The notes: a model not told the origin generated them from the sequence alone. A stretch of 64,000 nucleotides of DNA from Bacillus gobiensis (GCF_001278705.1 NZ_CP012600.1:4065417-4129416), one strand, 5' to 3'. Shown: positions 16,382 through 25,125, counted from the stretch's first letter. Numbers and translations: made by a program.

Positions 16382-17421
16382 GGGTTCGCCGGTTTGGAGC
16401 AAGTATCATTGGTCTCGTATGTGCATCGATCTTTTGGCTTCTTGCCAATGTAATCGTCAGTCAATTAGGGGAATGGCTTTCGATTTCTATGAACAAATAT
16501 GTCGAACAAATTGGTTCATTATGGCTGATGTTTTTGTTGATGGGACTGACAATCTTTATTATTTCTCGTTCGGCGCGCCATGAACAATTAAAGATATGGA
16601 ATCAAATGTCTGACACGATTAAACGAATAGCGGCAGGTGATTTTTCAGCGAAGATCCAAAGTGATTCTAAAGATATGAAAAACAGCAGGCATCCCGTCAC
16701 AAAGCTGGTCAATCAAATTAATCACCTCGCTGTTGAATTAAACGAAATGGAAAAAATCAAGCAAGAATTTATTTCTAATGTTTCTCATGAATTTCAGACG
16801 CCGTTAACCTCGTTGAAAGGATTTGCCCATTTATTAAAAAATCCTGATATATCTGAGGAAAATCGTATCTATTATTTATCTATCATTGAAGCAGAAACGA
16901 TGCGATTGTCGAAGATGAGCGAAAATCTTTTGAAGCTGACTGCGCTGGAACAGCAGGTAGAGCCAATCGAAAAAGCCAGATTCAGCCTAGACAAGCAGCT
17001 GAGGCGAATTATATTACTATGTGAGCCTCATTGGACAGAAAAAAACATTGAAATCGATCTTGATACCTCTCCGGTAAATATTGATGGAGATGAGGGGCTG
17101 CTTAATCAAGTATGGACAAACATCATTCATAATGCCATTAAATTCACTAAAGAAGGGGGAGTTATTGCCGTACAAGTAAAACAGGCACCAGCTCATGTTA
17201 TCGTGGAAATCAAAGACGATGGCATTGGGATGACGGAGGATCAGGTGCAGCGGGTATTTGAACGTTTTTATAAGGCAGATAAATCGAGAAACGCCGGCGG
17301 AAGCGGTCTCGGCCTTTCTATTGTACAAAAAATTATCGAGCTGCATGAGGGACAGGTAGAAGTAGAAAGCGACTATGGCAAAGGAACCTTATTCCGGGTG
17401 AAGCTTCCGAAGGTTGACTAG
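16378..17421 (+). CDS. Sensor histidine kinase
   Basis: A 347-residue kinase with two membrane helices (about residues 8-29 and 46-63) separated by only about 15 outside residues, so it belongs to the intramembrane-sensing type. A HAMP linker follows, then HisKA with His137 (SNVSHEFQTPL), and an ATPase domain with N box HNAIKF, G1 DDGIGM and G2 GGSGLGLS. The start overlaps the regulator stop (ATGA). Partner: the response regulator just upstream. Confidence 0.9.
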   Translation: MRVRRFGASIIGLVCASIFWLLANVIVSQLGEWLSISMNKYVEQIGSLWLMFLLMGLTIFIISRSARHEQLKIWNQMSDTIKRIAAGDFSAKIQSDSKDMKNSRHPVTKLVNQINHLAVELNEMEKIKQEFISNVSHEFQTPLTSLKGFAHLLKNPDISEENRIYYLSIIEAETMRLSKMSENLLKLTALEQQVEPIEKARFSLDKQLRRIILLCEPHWTEKNIEIDLDTSPVNIDGDEGLLNQVWTNIIHNAIKFTKEGGVIAVQVKQAPAHVIVEIKDDGIGMTEDQVQRVFERFYKADKSRNAGGSGLGLSIVQKIIELHEGQVEVESDYGKGTLFRVKLPKVD

Positions 17422-17476
17422 ATAGAATGAAAAGAGCCACCTTTTAAGATAAACATCAATCATGTCATCATCTGAT

Positions 17477-17623
17477 AATTGCACAGTAAACAGAAGGAAT
17501 TGCACAGATCGCAAAAGTAATTGCGCGATTCCAGGTTAGAATTGCACAGAACATCTGAATAATTGCACAATAACCCTATATTTTTGCACAAATAGAAATG
17601 ATAATCGCACAAACGCCCAATTC
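17477..17623. repeat. Seven-unit tandem array with exact 21-bp period, non-coding
   Basis: Units begin at 17477, 17498, 17519, 17540, 17561, 17582 and 17603. Each has a conserved 9-base core AATTGCACA (variants AATTGCGCG, TTTTGCACA, AATCGCACA) followed by about 12 unrelated bases. The core spacing is 21 in all six steps, i.e. two DNA turns, so the cores face one side of the helix. It lies 55 bases after the kinase stop. No start codon or ribosome site fits a protein. Confidence 0.85.
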
Positions 17624-17819
17624 TTTCTTAATCTCTTGATCCTGTTAATAGAAATAGGCAGCAATATCAGCAATTGTCCGGTTCTTTTATTTCTAGCTTG
17701 AATATTCTATGTACTATGAGAGATGGAAATCTCTCTCGGCCGCTAAGCTGCATGTATCCTCCACTACATGCATCCTCTGCCTGTCTCCCATAAAAAAATA
17801 CCTCCATTTTTTACGAAAG

Positions 17820-17851
17820 AGCTGACTCGTTCCTGAGTCAGCTTCGTTTTT
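17820..17851 (+). terminator. Hairpin terminator in the 17.4-18.0 kb gap
   Basis: AGCTGACTC pairs perfectly with GAGTCAGCT, then TTCGTTTTTT. It may end read-through from the bmrA operon or a short RNA. A further small hairpin, GCATGTA...TACATGC, lies at 17750-17771. No gene is visible between the array and the YjcZ gene. Confidence 0.7.
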
Positions 17852-17984
17852 TGACTGTACAACCGATTAAGTGAAAATATCCTATCGATATATACGTTTA
17901 TCCAATCATTTCTATTAGACAAACATATATTGATGATAGAGATGAATATCTCTTAATTGCTCACGATAGGAGGCGAAGAATTAA

Positions 17985-18074
17985 ATGGGTTATAACTCCG
18001 GTGGTTCAAATTTTGCGATCATTCTTGTTCTGTTCATTTTACTAGTTATTGTAGGTGTAGCTTTCTTGAACTAG
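17985..18074 (+). CDS. YjcZ-family sporulation peptide
   Basis: A 29-residue single-helix peptide: MGYNSGG followed by the hydrophobic FAIILVLFILLVIVGVAFLN. This is the YjcZ/YqfX-type small membrane peptide found in many copies in spore formers; the molecular role is unknown. GGAGG lies 12 bases upstream. A CATATATT at 17924 resembles a mother-cell sigma -10, but the -35 is unclear. Confidence 0.8.
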   Translation: MGYNSGGSNFAIILVLFILLVIVGVAFLN

Positions 18075-18095
18075 TAATTATGAGGATGGCTTTAC

Positions 18096-18181
18096 ATGAG
18101 TGATGGTTTTAGAAGTGCCTTTGCCATAATCGTGGTACTCATGTTTTGCTCGTCATCGTAGGATGTTCGTATTCCTATTAA
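18096..18181 (+). pseudogene. Second YjcZ-family gene, frameshifted
   Basis: Opens MSDGFRSAFAIIVVL, the YjcZ start, but then ends prematurely at 18161. In the neighbouring frame the conserved rest (VLLVIVG, then CSYSY and a stop at 18181) is intact, so one base has been lost near 18141-18143. It lies 21 bases after the intact copy. A sequencing error cannot be excluded. Confidence 0.65.
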
Positions 18182-18198
18182 AGAAATAATCTTTAGAG

Positions 18199-18236
18199 AA
18201 AACGCAGCAACCAGTATACTGATGTGCTGCGTTTTT
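18199..18236 (+). terminator. Terminator after the YjcZ genes
   Basis: AACGCAGCA pairs with TGCTGCGTT, loop of about 15, tail TTTTT. Confidence 0.75.
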
Positions 18237-18260
18237 ACATTATATAGTGGATAATAGCAT

Positions 18261-18671
18261 TTAACTAAAAAGAAGATAATCAATGGAATAGAGCCCTGGT
18301 CCAATAAGCGTTACCCCTATTGCCACAATAATAATATGAACATTATATTCACAACCGTTTTGGGCATTCCAATAGCCTTTCCCTGCATGTGCGGTAAAAA
18401 TAGCAACGAGCATCGTAATCGTGATTATCACGGCGGAAAGCGGCATTAAGAACCCTAAGGCGAAAAGTAACCCTCCTGCCAATTCACCTAGTCCACCCAG
18501 AACTGCCATTGTTTTTCCAGGTTTAAGCCCCATAGATTCAAAACCTTCCGCTGTTTTGTCTATTCCTTGACCGCCGAACCAGCCGAATAGTTTTTGCGTA
18601 CCGTGAGCTGCAAAGGTGAGTCCTGCTACAATCCGAATCAATAGTAAACCCAAACTAGCTAATACGGTCAT
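18261..18671 (-). CDS. catD: DoxX-family membrane protein, CatD-like
   Basis: A 136-residue membrane protein with four helices and DoxX features (RIVAGLTFAAHGTQKLFGWFGG at the start, GELAGGLLFALGF mid-protein). In B. subtilis catD and catE form an operon for quinone/catechol defence; here the dioxygenase gene is divergent from it, sharing a 198-base control region. CatD is thought to belong to a membrane redox complex; the partner is not seen here. AAGGGGAGA precedes the ATG. Confidence 0.78.
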   Translation of the reverse strand: MTVLASLGLLLIRIVAGLTFAAHGTQKLFGWFGGQGIDKTAEGFESMGLKPGKTMAVLGGLGELAGGLLFALGFLMPLSAVIITITMLVAIFTAHAGKGYWNAQNGCEYNVHIIIVAIGVTLIGPGLYSIDYLLFS

Positions 18672-18807
18672 ATATTATGTCTCCCCTTATTTTTTGTATC
18701 ATTTCTTTATACTTTTTACTTTTAGGGGGACATTTAAACCTTTCAATTTGTTTTCGATTTACTAATCATACTATTGCTTGACTAAACAAAGTTACTAAAT
18801 TAAAATA

Positions 18808-18824
18808 ACTTACATAAAGTAAGT
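18808..18824. promoter_or_regulatory. Palindrome between catD and catE
   Basis: ACTTAC-ATAAA-GTAAGT, perfect 6-bp arms, 46 bases before the catE start. Further GTTAC/ATAAC half sites precede it. Such TA-rich dyads are typical of MarR/DUF24 repressors like YodB/CatR; the regulator gene is not adjacent. Confidence 0.5.
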
Positions 18825-18869
18825 ATAAGAAAATCACAAACTTTCTCTTAGATAGGGGGCAATTGCGTA

Positions 18870-19721
18870 ATGAACTACCACAGTCATCCGCATACGTTCG
18901 TAAACCAGGTTGACATAAAGGTGCAAAATCTGGAACGGTCGCTTGCTTTTTATCAAAACGTAATCGGATTTCAGCTTTTGGAACAAGCGGACAATAAAGC
19001 GTTTCTTACGGCAGATGGAAAAACACCTTTGTTAATCATCGAACAGCCTGAATATGTGATTCCGAAACAGCCTCGTAAAACCGGCTTGTACCATTTTGCG
19101 CTTCTTCTGCCTTCACGCCCCGATTTAGCAAGCGTGTTAAATCATTTGATTGAAATCGGCTATCCATTACAAGGTGCTTCAGACCATCTTGTAAGTGAAG
19201 CGCTATATTTAGGAGATCCTGATGGGAATGGGATTGAAATTTATGCAGACCGGCCGTCCTCTCTCTGGGATTGGAACGATAAAGAAGTAGTCATGGCAAC
19301 CAAGGCTTTAGATGCAGACGGTCTTTTGGCAGAGGGAAAAGGGCTGCAATGGGCCGGCCTTCCTGCCGGGACGTTATTGGGACATATTCATTTACACGTG
19401 TCCGAGATGGAAAATACGAAAGAGTTCTACACAAAAGGCCTCGGCTTCCAAATCGTCAGCCGCTATGGAAATCAGGTGCTCTTTCTATCGACAGGAGGGT
19501 ACCACCATCATATTGGATTAAATACTTGGAATGGGGTAGGTGCACAGAAGCCTGCTGAAAATAGTGTAGGTTTGAAATCATTTTCGCTAGTTCTTCCAGA
19601 CGAGGAAACGAGAAAGAAAACGATCGAACAGCTCACGACTATCGGAGCGGCGGTAAAAAAAGAGAATGACATCGTAATCACGCACGATCCATCTGGAAAT
19701 CAAATTCAATTAATTGTATGA
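18870..19721 (+). CDS. catE: Catechol-2,3-dioxygenase CatE (two-domain VOC protein)
   Basis: A 283-residue extradiol dioxygenase of the glyoxalase/VOC fold, opening aromatic catechols with Fe(II). Two VOC domains: residues about 10-130 and 165-283. Likely metal ligands are in VNQVDIKVQNLERSLAFY and GHIHLHVSEMENTKEFY (His) and the Glu of GNGIEIYAD. It matches the architecture of B. subtilis CatE (YfiE). GATAGGGGG lies upstream of the ATG. Confidence 0.82.
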   Translation: MNYHSHPHTFVNQVDIKVQNLERSLAFYQNVIGFQLLEQADNKAFLTADGKTPLLIIEQPEYVIPKQPRKTGLYHFALLLPSRPDLASVLNHLIEIGYPLQGASDHLVSEALYLGDPDGNGIEIYADRPSSLWDWNDKEVVMATKALDADGLLAEGKGLQWAGLPAGTLLGHIHLHVSEMENTKEFYTKGLGFQIVSRYGNQVLFLSTGGYHHHIGLNTWNGVGAQKPAENSVGLKSFSLVLPDEETRKKTIEQLTTIGAAVKKENDIVITHDPSGNQIQLIV

Positions 19722-19803
19722 ACGGCGTTGACTTTCCGTAGGTAGCTCGAGAAAGGATTATTTTGGTGAAAAATCAAAACTGAACAGTGGTTATCAAACG
19801 TGA

Positions 19804-19840
19804 AAGCCGTTCCCTTCAGACAGGGAGCGGCTTAAAATTT
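19804..19840 (+). terminator. Terminator of catE
   Basis: AAGCCGTTCCCT pairs with AGGGAGCGGCTT (one G-U), loop TCAGAC, tail AAAATTTTTT. Confidence 0.85.
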
Positions 19841-19841
19841 T

Positions 19842-20066
19842 TTACATCCGAACAATTACAGCGCCGCCTCCGCCAGTTGTACATACACGGTTTTGCAGTT
19901 CCTCAATGGAACGCAGCGTTTCATTTGTTTTTTCTAAGCTGGAAAGAAGTAATTCCAGCCGATGTTCAAGGTTGGCCAAGCGCTGCATGACCTGCTGCTG
20001 GTCATGATTTATTTGACGATGATCGGTTTGGTACTGGGAGTTTGGTGAATTCCAATTCGAGTACAT
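19842..20066 (-). CDS. Small coiled-coil protein of unknown function
   Basis: A 74-residue hydrophilic protein not recognised by name. Residues 1-25 are Asn/Gln-rich (MYSNWNSPNSQYQ), 26-62 form a coiled coil (VMQRLANLEHRLELLLSSLEKTNETLRSIEELQ), and the end is CTTGGGGAVIVRM. GGAGG lies 7 bases before the ATG at 20066, which excludes the upstream in-frame ATG at 20084. Stand-alone; the proximity of sporulation genes is only suggestive. Confidence 0.6.
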   Translation of the reverse strand: MYSNWNSPNSQYQTDHRQINHDQQQVMQRLANLEHRLELLLSSLEKTNETLRSIEELQNRVCTTGGGGAVIVRM

Positions 20067-20178
20067 AGGATTGCCTCCATCCACAAAAGCTTTAGTACTT
20101 TATTTTATGATTACCAGGTGGGTAAGTTCGCCTATTTTATAGGCATCCATTTCTTTTTTAAATTTTCAGGATATATCA

Positions 20179-20208
20179 TTGTCAATTTTGTGGGATAACC
20201 TCTATAAT
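20179..20208 (+). promoter_or_regulatory. SigA promoter of the acyl-CoA synthetase gene
   Basis: TTGTCA (20179-20184), an 18-base spacer and TATAAT (20203-20208), 74 bases before the start codon. Confidence 0.65.
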
Positions 20209-20281
20209 AGAATTTAGAATCAAGTATTAGTACCTGGTTATAATTTTTAAGTGAAATTTAATCGAATTTTGGAGGTGTCTT

Positions 20282-21865
20282 GTGCTTAATTTAAATGATT
20301 TACTCCCAGATAATGAATATAATTTAATAGATGAAATTGAGAAATATTCTTCGGAACAAACAGCAATAAAATGGCTGAATGAACAAGGAGACAGGCAGGA
20401 GATATCATATGCTCAATTGCTAAAGCAGGTTAACAAGCAGGCTAACGTCTTGACTGAGCTTGAATTGAAAAAAGGAGATCACGTCCTTGTGATTATGCCA
20501 AGGTTGATTGACGCTTATGTTACTTATTTGGCTTGCTTTAAAACGGGAATCGTAGTGATTCCGTCTTCTGAAATGCTCCGTGCCAAGGATATTGAGTATC
20601 GCTTAAACCATGGAGAAATAAAAGCGGTTATTTCATATCACTTATTCACTGGTGAAGTAGACAAGGTGAAGGATACCCCGGCAACGCTGAAACGGAAAAT
20701 TTCTATCGGCGGAGAGGTCAGCGGATGGCTGCAAATGGAGGAATTGATGGAAAATGCGGCTGACAGCTTTGATACGGTTCCGACATTAAAAGACGATACC
20801 CTTTTGATGTCCTACACCTCAGGAACGACCGGACAGCCGAAAGCAGTGGTCCATAGCCACGGGTGGGCTTATGCACATTTACGGGTAGCTGGAAAGGAAT
20901 GGCTTGATATTAGTGAAACAGATACCGTATGGGCAACAGCTGCGCCAGGCTGGCAAAAATGGGTGTGGAGCCCGCTGTTATCAATTCTCGGCTGCGGTGC
21001 AACCGGATTTGTTTATAACGGGAAATTTAATCCTGAGAAATATTTAGAGCTTTTGCAGGATGAAGAAATCAATGTTCTATGTTGTACTCCGACAGAATAT
21101 CGCTATATGGCTAAAATTGATGAACTTGAAAAATACAATTTGCCAATGCTTCATAGTGCGGTGTCAGCAGGAGAGCCGCTCAACGCGGAAGTAATTACGA
21201 TCTTTAAAAACAAGCTCGGCGTTCAAGTAAGGGATGGATACGGGCAAACTGAAAACACCTTATTGATCGGTACGCTTAAAGGAGTCGAGCCCAGACTGGG
21301 AAGCATGGGAAAACCGATGCTCGAAGGCTTCGTTGAAATTGTTGATGAAAACGGAGTGCCGTGCGAGGTCGGAGAAACTGGCGACATTGCGGTCCTAAAG
21401 AATCTGCCATCATTGTTTAAAGGCTATTTTAAGGAGCCTGAGCGGACAGAAAGAACGATTAGAGGCGATTACTATATCACAGGTGACCGCGCTACGAAGG
21501 ATGAAGACAATTATTATTGGTTCCAAGGGCGCGGTGACGATGTCATTATCAGCTCGGGCTATACCATCGGGCCATTCGAAGTGGAGGATGCATTGGTCAA
21601 GCATCCGATGGTGAAAGAATGTGCAGTCGTTGCGAGCCCGGATGAGTTTCGCGGAACCGTAGTTAAGGCGTTTATCGTTTTGACGCAGCCTGTAGAGAAT
21701 GAAGAGAAGCTGATGAAGGAGTTGCAGACGCACGCAAAGACGTTAACAGCTCCATATAAATACCCAAGACGTATCGAATTTGTTCAAGATCTGCCTAAAA
21801 CGAATTCAGGAAAAATCAGAAGGGTTGAATTACGCGAGCAAGAGCTGCGTAAATATTTGAAGTAA
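20282..21865 (+). CDS. ytcI: Acyl-CoA synthetase (YtcI/MbcS-like)
   Basis: A 527-residue AMP-forming acyl-CoA ligase, probably for short or branched acyl chains. ATP-binding P-loop YTSGTTGQPKAVVHSH (about residues 177-192), adenine-binding DGYGQTEN, the GDR hinge motif TGDRATKDEDNYYWFQGRGDDVI, and the catalytic Lys near the end in LPKTNSGKIRR. The GTG start follows GGAGGTGT. Monocistronic with its own promoter and terminator. Confidence 0.88.
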   Translation: MLNLNDLLPDNEYNLIDEIEKYSSEQTAIKWLNEQGDRQEISYAQLLKQVNKQANVLTELELKKGDHVLVIMPRLIDAYVTYLACFKTGIVVIPSSEMLRAKDIEYRLNHGEIKAVISYHLFTGEVDKVKDTPATLKRKISIGGEVSGWLQMEELMENAADSFDTVPTLKDDTLLMSYTSGTTGQPKAVVHSHGWAYAHLRVAGKEWLDISETDTVWATAAPGWQKWVWSPLLSILGCGATGFVYNGKFNPEKYLELLQDEEINVLCCTPTEYRYMAKIDELEKYNLPMLHSAVSAGEPLNAEVITIFKNKLGVQVRDGYGQTENTLLIGTLKGVEPRLGSMGKPMLEGFVEIVDENGVPCEVGETGDIAVLKNLPSLFKGYFKEPERTERTIRGDYYITGDRATKDEDNYYWFQGRGDDVIISSGYTIGPFEVEDALVKHPMVKECAVVASPDEFRGTVVKAFIVLTQPVENEEKLMKELQTHAKTLTAPYKYPRRIEFVQDLPKTNSGKIRRVELREQELRKYLK

Positions 21866-21874
21866 CTTAAATGA

Positions 21875-21906
21875 CCGGCTTTCCTATGGGAAGGCCGGAT
21901 TCTTTT
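21875..21906 (+). terminator. Terminator of the acyl-CoA synthetase gene
   Basis: CCGGCTTTCC pairs with GGAAGGCCGG (one G-U), loop TATG, then TTCTTTT. Confidence 0.85.
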
Positions 21907-22082
21907 GATTTGAGAAGGGTTTGAATCAAGCAGAAAAAACAATGGAAGACTATTTATGATTGGACAATGGTAAGTAACCTCGTTTCAACAAGGAAAAACT
22001 CGGGAAATCCGAGAAGAGATTGACCACAACATCCCACCTATGGTTAACCTTAAAAAAAATTCTCGGGTAAAGGAGAGTTTAC

Positions 22083-22991
22083 ATGCTTGATTGCGCAATT
22101 ATTGGCGGTGGTCCTGCTGGATTAAATGCTGCCCTCGTCCTTGGTCGAGCCAGACGAAAAGTGGCATTGTTCGATGACAATAAGCCGCGAAACGCTGTGA
22201 CGCGTGAGTCGCACGGATTTCTTACGAGAGATGGAGTAAGTCCCCGGGAAATCAAAAGCATTGCCCATAAAGAAATCAGCCGTTACCAAACGGTGGAGCT
22301 TCACAAAAGCCGGGTGACGAATGTGACGAAAAATAACTCTTCTTTTGAAATTGAAACAGATAAAGGAGACAGGTTTCACGCCAAAACCATTCTTCTGGCG
22401 ACCGGGTTAAAGGAGCAGCTTCCTGATATCGATAAGATACAAGAATACTATGGAAGAAGCTTGTTTTGCTGTCCTTATTGTGACGGATGGGAGCTGAAAG
22501 ATAAGCCTTTAGTGGTTATCTCCCGGGGTGACCACCTGTATCATTTGGCAACCACAGTCTGGAACTGGAGCCATGACCTGCTCGTTTGTACAAACGGAAA
22601 TGAAAACAATCTTGCAACAGAAGAATTAAATCTTCTGAGAAGTAAAGGAATTCATGTGAAAGAAGAAAAAATCCGTACGCTCAAAGGGGAGAACGGGGAA
22701 TTAAAAAGCATTGTGTTTGAAAATAGGGAAGAGATCAAGCGAGAAGGCGGATTTATTACTCCGCACGTCGTCCAGGCCGTGAAATTTGGCGAATATTTAG
22801 GCTGCGAAACCACAAGGCTTGGCGGGATTCAAACAGATGAGGTAGGCAGGACCAATATTAAAGGCGTATACGCTGCGGGAGACTCTGCCATTATCGCTCC
22901 GGCACAAGTAGTCATAGCAGCAGCTGAAGGAAGCAGAGCGGCAATCGGGATTAATACGGATTTAATTGAGAAGGAATTTATGGATATATGA
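22083..22991 (+). CDS. Thioredoxin-reductase-like FAD oxidoreductase
   Basis: A 302-residue flavoprotein. FAD-binding GGGPAGLNAALVLGRARRKVALFD at the N-terminus, a redox-type CPYC in RSLFCCPYCDGWE (about residues 133-138), and a C-terminal FAD motif GVYAAGDSAIIAPAQVVIAAAEGSRAA. The CxxC places it with thioredoxin-reductase-like enzymes, but classical TrxB has CATC and a stronger NADPH motif, so the partner is probably not ordinary thioredoxin. AAAGGAG precedes the ATG. Probably co-transcribed with the hydrolase gene 41 bases downstream. Confidence 0.82.
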   Translation: MLDCAIIGGGPAGLNAALVLGRARRKVALFDDNKPRNAVTRESHGFLTRDGVSPREIKSIAHKEISRYQTVELHKSRVTNVTKNNSSFEIETDKGDRFHAKTILLATGLKEQLPDIDKIQEYYGRSLFCCPYCDGWELKDKPLVVISRGDHLYHLATTVWNWSHDLLVCTNGNENNLATEELNLLRSKGIHVKEEKIRTLKGENGELKSIVFENREEIKREGGFITPHVVQAVKFGEYLGCETTRLGGIQTDEVGRTNIKGVYAAGDSAIIAPAQVVIAAAEGSRAAIGINTDLIEKEFMDI

Positions 22992-23032
22992 TTTTAGAAA
23001 CGCGAATCTAATAAAGGCTTGGAGGTTTTCAG

Positions 23033-23626
23033 GTGGCGAAAGAACGTATTGCCATCATTGTAATCCACGAAATTTATGGTGTGAATCAGCATATTAAGGA
23101 CGTGAAGGTTTTTTTAGAGAAGTCAGGAGCTGCAGTTTATACTCCAGATTTACTTAGTATTGAGGAACCTTTTGCCTATAGTAAAGAAGAAAAAGCATAT
23201 GCAAATTTTATGGAGAATGTTGGTTTCGAAAAAGGAGCCCGGCAAATCGAGAGGCTTATTTACCAGTTAAAACAGCAGTTTGATCATGTTGGAATCATTG
23301 GATTTAGTGTGGGAGCAACGATTGCTTGGCTTTGCAGCACATTTCATGAGTTAAGCTTTGCCGTCTGCTGTTACGGCTCACGCATCAGAAGCTACACAAG
23401 CATAGAGCCGAATTGTCCGGTACTTCTTATTTTCCCTGCCCACGAACAGTCATTTGACCCTGAAGCTCTGATCGAAAACCTTAAGCAAAAACGAAACGAA
23501 AAAATCACGATACAGCAATTTTCAGGCAGCCACGGTTTTATAGATCCATATAGTGACAAATATGAAGCTTTGGCAGCAGAGAAAGCACTTCGTTTGATGG
23601 AAGAGTTTATTTATAGGCTTTGTTAA
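23033..23626 (+). CDS. Dienelactone-hydrolase-family alpha/beta hydrolase
   Basis: A 197-residue single-domain alpha/beta hydrolase. Start features VIHEIYGVNQHIKDVKVFLEKSGAAVYTPDLL are typical of dienelactone hydrolases. The nucleophile elbow is GFSVGA (Ser where true dienelactone hydrolases carry Cys), and FSGSHGFIDP supplies the His. Substrate unknown. GGAGG lies upstream of the GTG start. Confidence 0.8.
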   Translation: MAKERIAIIVIHEIYGVNQHIKDVKVFLEKSGAAVYTPDLLSIEEPFAYSKEEKAYANFMENVGFEKGARQIERLIYQLKQQFDHVGIIGFSVGATIAWLCSTFHELSFAVCCYGSRIRSYTSIEPNCPVLLIFPAHEQSFDPEALIENLKQKRNEKITIQQFSGSHGFIDPYSDKYEALAAEKALRLMEEFIYRLC

Positions 23627-23633
23627 GTAAAAT

Positions 23634-23666
23634 AATAGACCTCCTCCAAGGAAGGTCTATTAATTT
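23634..23666 (+). terminator. Terminator after the hydrolase gene
   Basis: AATAGACCT pairs with AGGTCTATT around an 10-base loop, followed by AATTT. Confidence 0.65.
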
Positions 23667-23759
23667 GAAAAAACGTACTTTTATAATTTAAAATACATTG
23701 TAACGTTTCTAATACATGTGAGAGCTGGATGTCCTGATCTCACATTAAAGCTTGAACCA

Positions 23760-24959
23760 TTATTTTTGAGTGGGGATTTTAATCAAAAGTGATAATATAA
23801 AACCGATTCCCAGTAATAGAGCCAGCATTTCAAAGGTTAAGACGTAGCTTCCTGTATTTAATAATGCCACAGTAATAACCGGCCCGATGGAAGCTCCGAT
23901 AAATAAAATAAACATGTATAGCGTTACAGCCGCTCCGCGTTCTTTCCCTCCGTGCATGCCGACTAACGAAATCAGTGTAGGAACGACAACTGCAATTCCG
24001 GCAACAAATACGACAGTCATCCCAATCAGAAAGGCTAGGTTTGAACCAGCACCAAGCATTGCTAAACCCAGTACTGCCGCCAGTAATCCAGTCTTTAACA
24101 CTTTGCCGAGTCCAAAGGCAGAAACAAATTTGCCGGCAAAGGGTGACAAAAGTATACCGATAATGCCTATGGATCTGATGTACAATATTTCTTGGCCGGT
24201 TAAACCAAAATTCGAGCCTGTTAAGAAGCTTCCTAAAGCGGTATACATTCCTACGAAAGTAAACAAAAGCATAAACGTAATCGAATAACAGAAGATCAAT
24301 GACCGATTTTGCAATAAACGCGCCATTTTACGAAAGGAGTCAGCGATTGTTGATGTTTGGGCAGCATTTGTTTGTTTAGGTATGAACAATGCTGCGAAGA
24401 AAGCGGTTATGAAATAAATAGCACCTAATATAAAAAAAACTGAGTTCCAGTCAGATGCTTGACTTACGATGCTGCTTAATACCTGGCCTGCAATGCCTGC
24501 CATTAAAAATCCCGTGGTCACAAAACCAATTGTCGTGACTCGTTTTTCTATAGGAAATCGTTCTGCTATATACGCCAGGGCGGCAGGAGCAAAAGTCGAT
24601 GCAGCAAATCCTTGTATGCCCCGAAGAACGATGATTAACGCTAAGCTATTGGCTAATCCGGTGAGCAAAGTAACGACAGCAAGCGCACAAAGTCCGTATA
24701 CAATAATTTGCTTGCGTCCATATCTTTCTGAAAGGGTTCCGAAAAATAACAAACCGACGGCGTAGCATAATGAGAATGAACTGCTGGTCCATGCTGCCTG
24801 GCCTGGTTCAACATGAAAAACATCTGAGAAAATAGAAAGCAGCGGCAGCATAATATAGAGACTAGAGAGAACGACTAAGCCGCACCAAAACAAAATTAGT
24901 GTTATCAGTGGATAAGATACCCGCGTTTTCGCTTCATTAAGATCTTTTGCAATGTCCAA
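23760..24959 (-). CDS. MFS efflux transporter, 12 membrane helices
   Basis: A 399-residue DHA1-type drug/solute exporter. Motif A appears as FGTLSERYGRKQ between helices 2 and 3, and motif C-like glycine-rich segments follow (GFLMAGIAGQVLSS). Resembles YybF-type transporters. It is transcribed divergently from a MerR-type regulator gene with a palindrome lying over its promoter, so substrate-responsive control by that regulator is likely. Confidence 0.85.
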   Translation of the reverse strand: MDIAKDLNEAKTRVSYPLITLILFWCGLVVLSSLYIMLPLLSIFSDVFHVEPGQAAWTSSSFSLCYAVGLLFFGTLSERYGRKQIIVYGLCALAVVTLLTGLANSLALIIVLRGIQGFAASTFAPAALAYIAERFPIEKRVTTIGFVTTGFLMAGIAGQVLSSIVSQASDWNSVFFILGAIYFITAFFAALFIPKQTNAAQTSTIADSFRKMARLLQNRSLIFCYSITFMLLFTFVGMYTALGSFLTGSNFGLTGQEILYIRSIGIIGILLSPFAGKFVSAFGLGKVLKTGLLAAVLGLAMLGAGSNLAFLIGMTVVFVAGIAVVVPTLISLVGMHGGKERGAAVTLYMFILFIGASIGPVITVALLNTGSYVLTFEMLALLLGIGFILSLLIKIPTQK

Positions 24960-25081
24960 TTGTAATGCCTCCTTTTTCTGCTAATCCTTTTTGCCATTCT
25001 TTTTTCTGCTCCTCACGAATCATTGCCATCTCGCAATCTCTCCTTATGGAAATTGCTTCACAATGTTCTTTATCTACATTA

Positions 25082-25109
25082 ATTGTAACTAAGTTACAAA
25101 CAAAGTCAA
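25082..25109 (-). promoter_or_regulatory. Promoter of the MFS gene with MerR-type palindrome
   Basis: On the minus strand TTGACT (25109-25104), a 16-base spacer, TACAAT (25087-25082). TTGTAACT-A-AGTTACAA (25083-25099) is a perfect 17-bp palindrome spanning the spacer and the -10, where MerR proteins bind and distort the promoter. Confidence 0.65.
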
Positions 25110-25125
25110 TATATATCGTAATGAT

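Noticed and set aside
17477..17623. CRISPR array
   Set aside because: Repeat core of 9 bases and a 21-bp period are far too short, and no cas genes are present.
17465..17640. Open minus-strand frame through the 21-bp array with repeated Leu-Cys-Asn
   Set aside because: The frame is open only because 21 is a multiple of three and the core lacks stops; no start codon with ribosome site, and linkers are not conserved.
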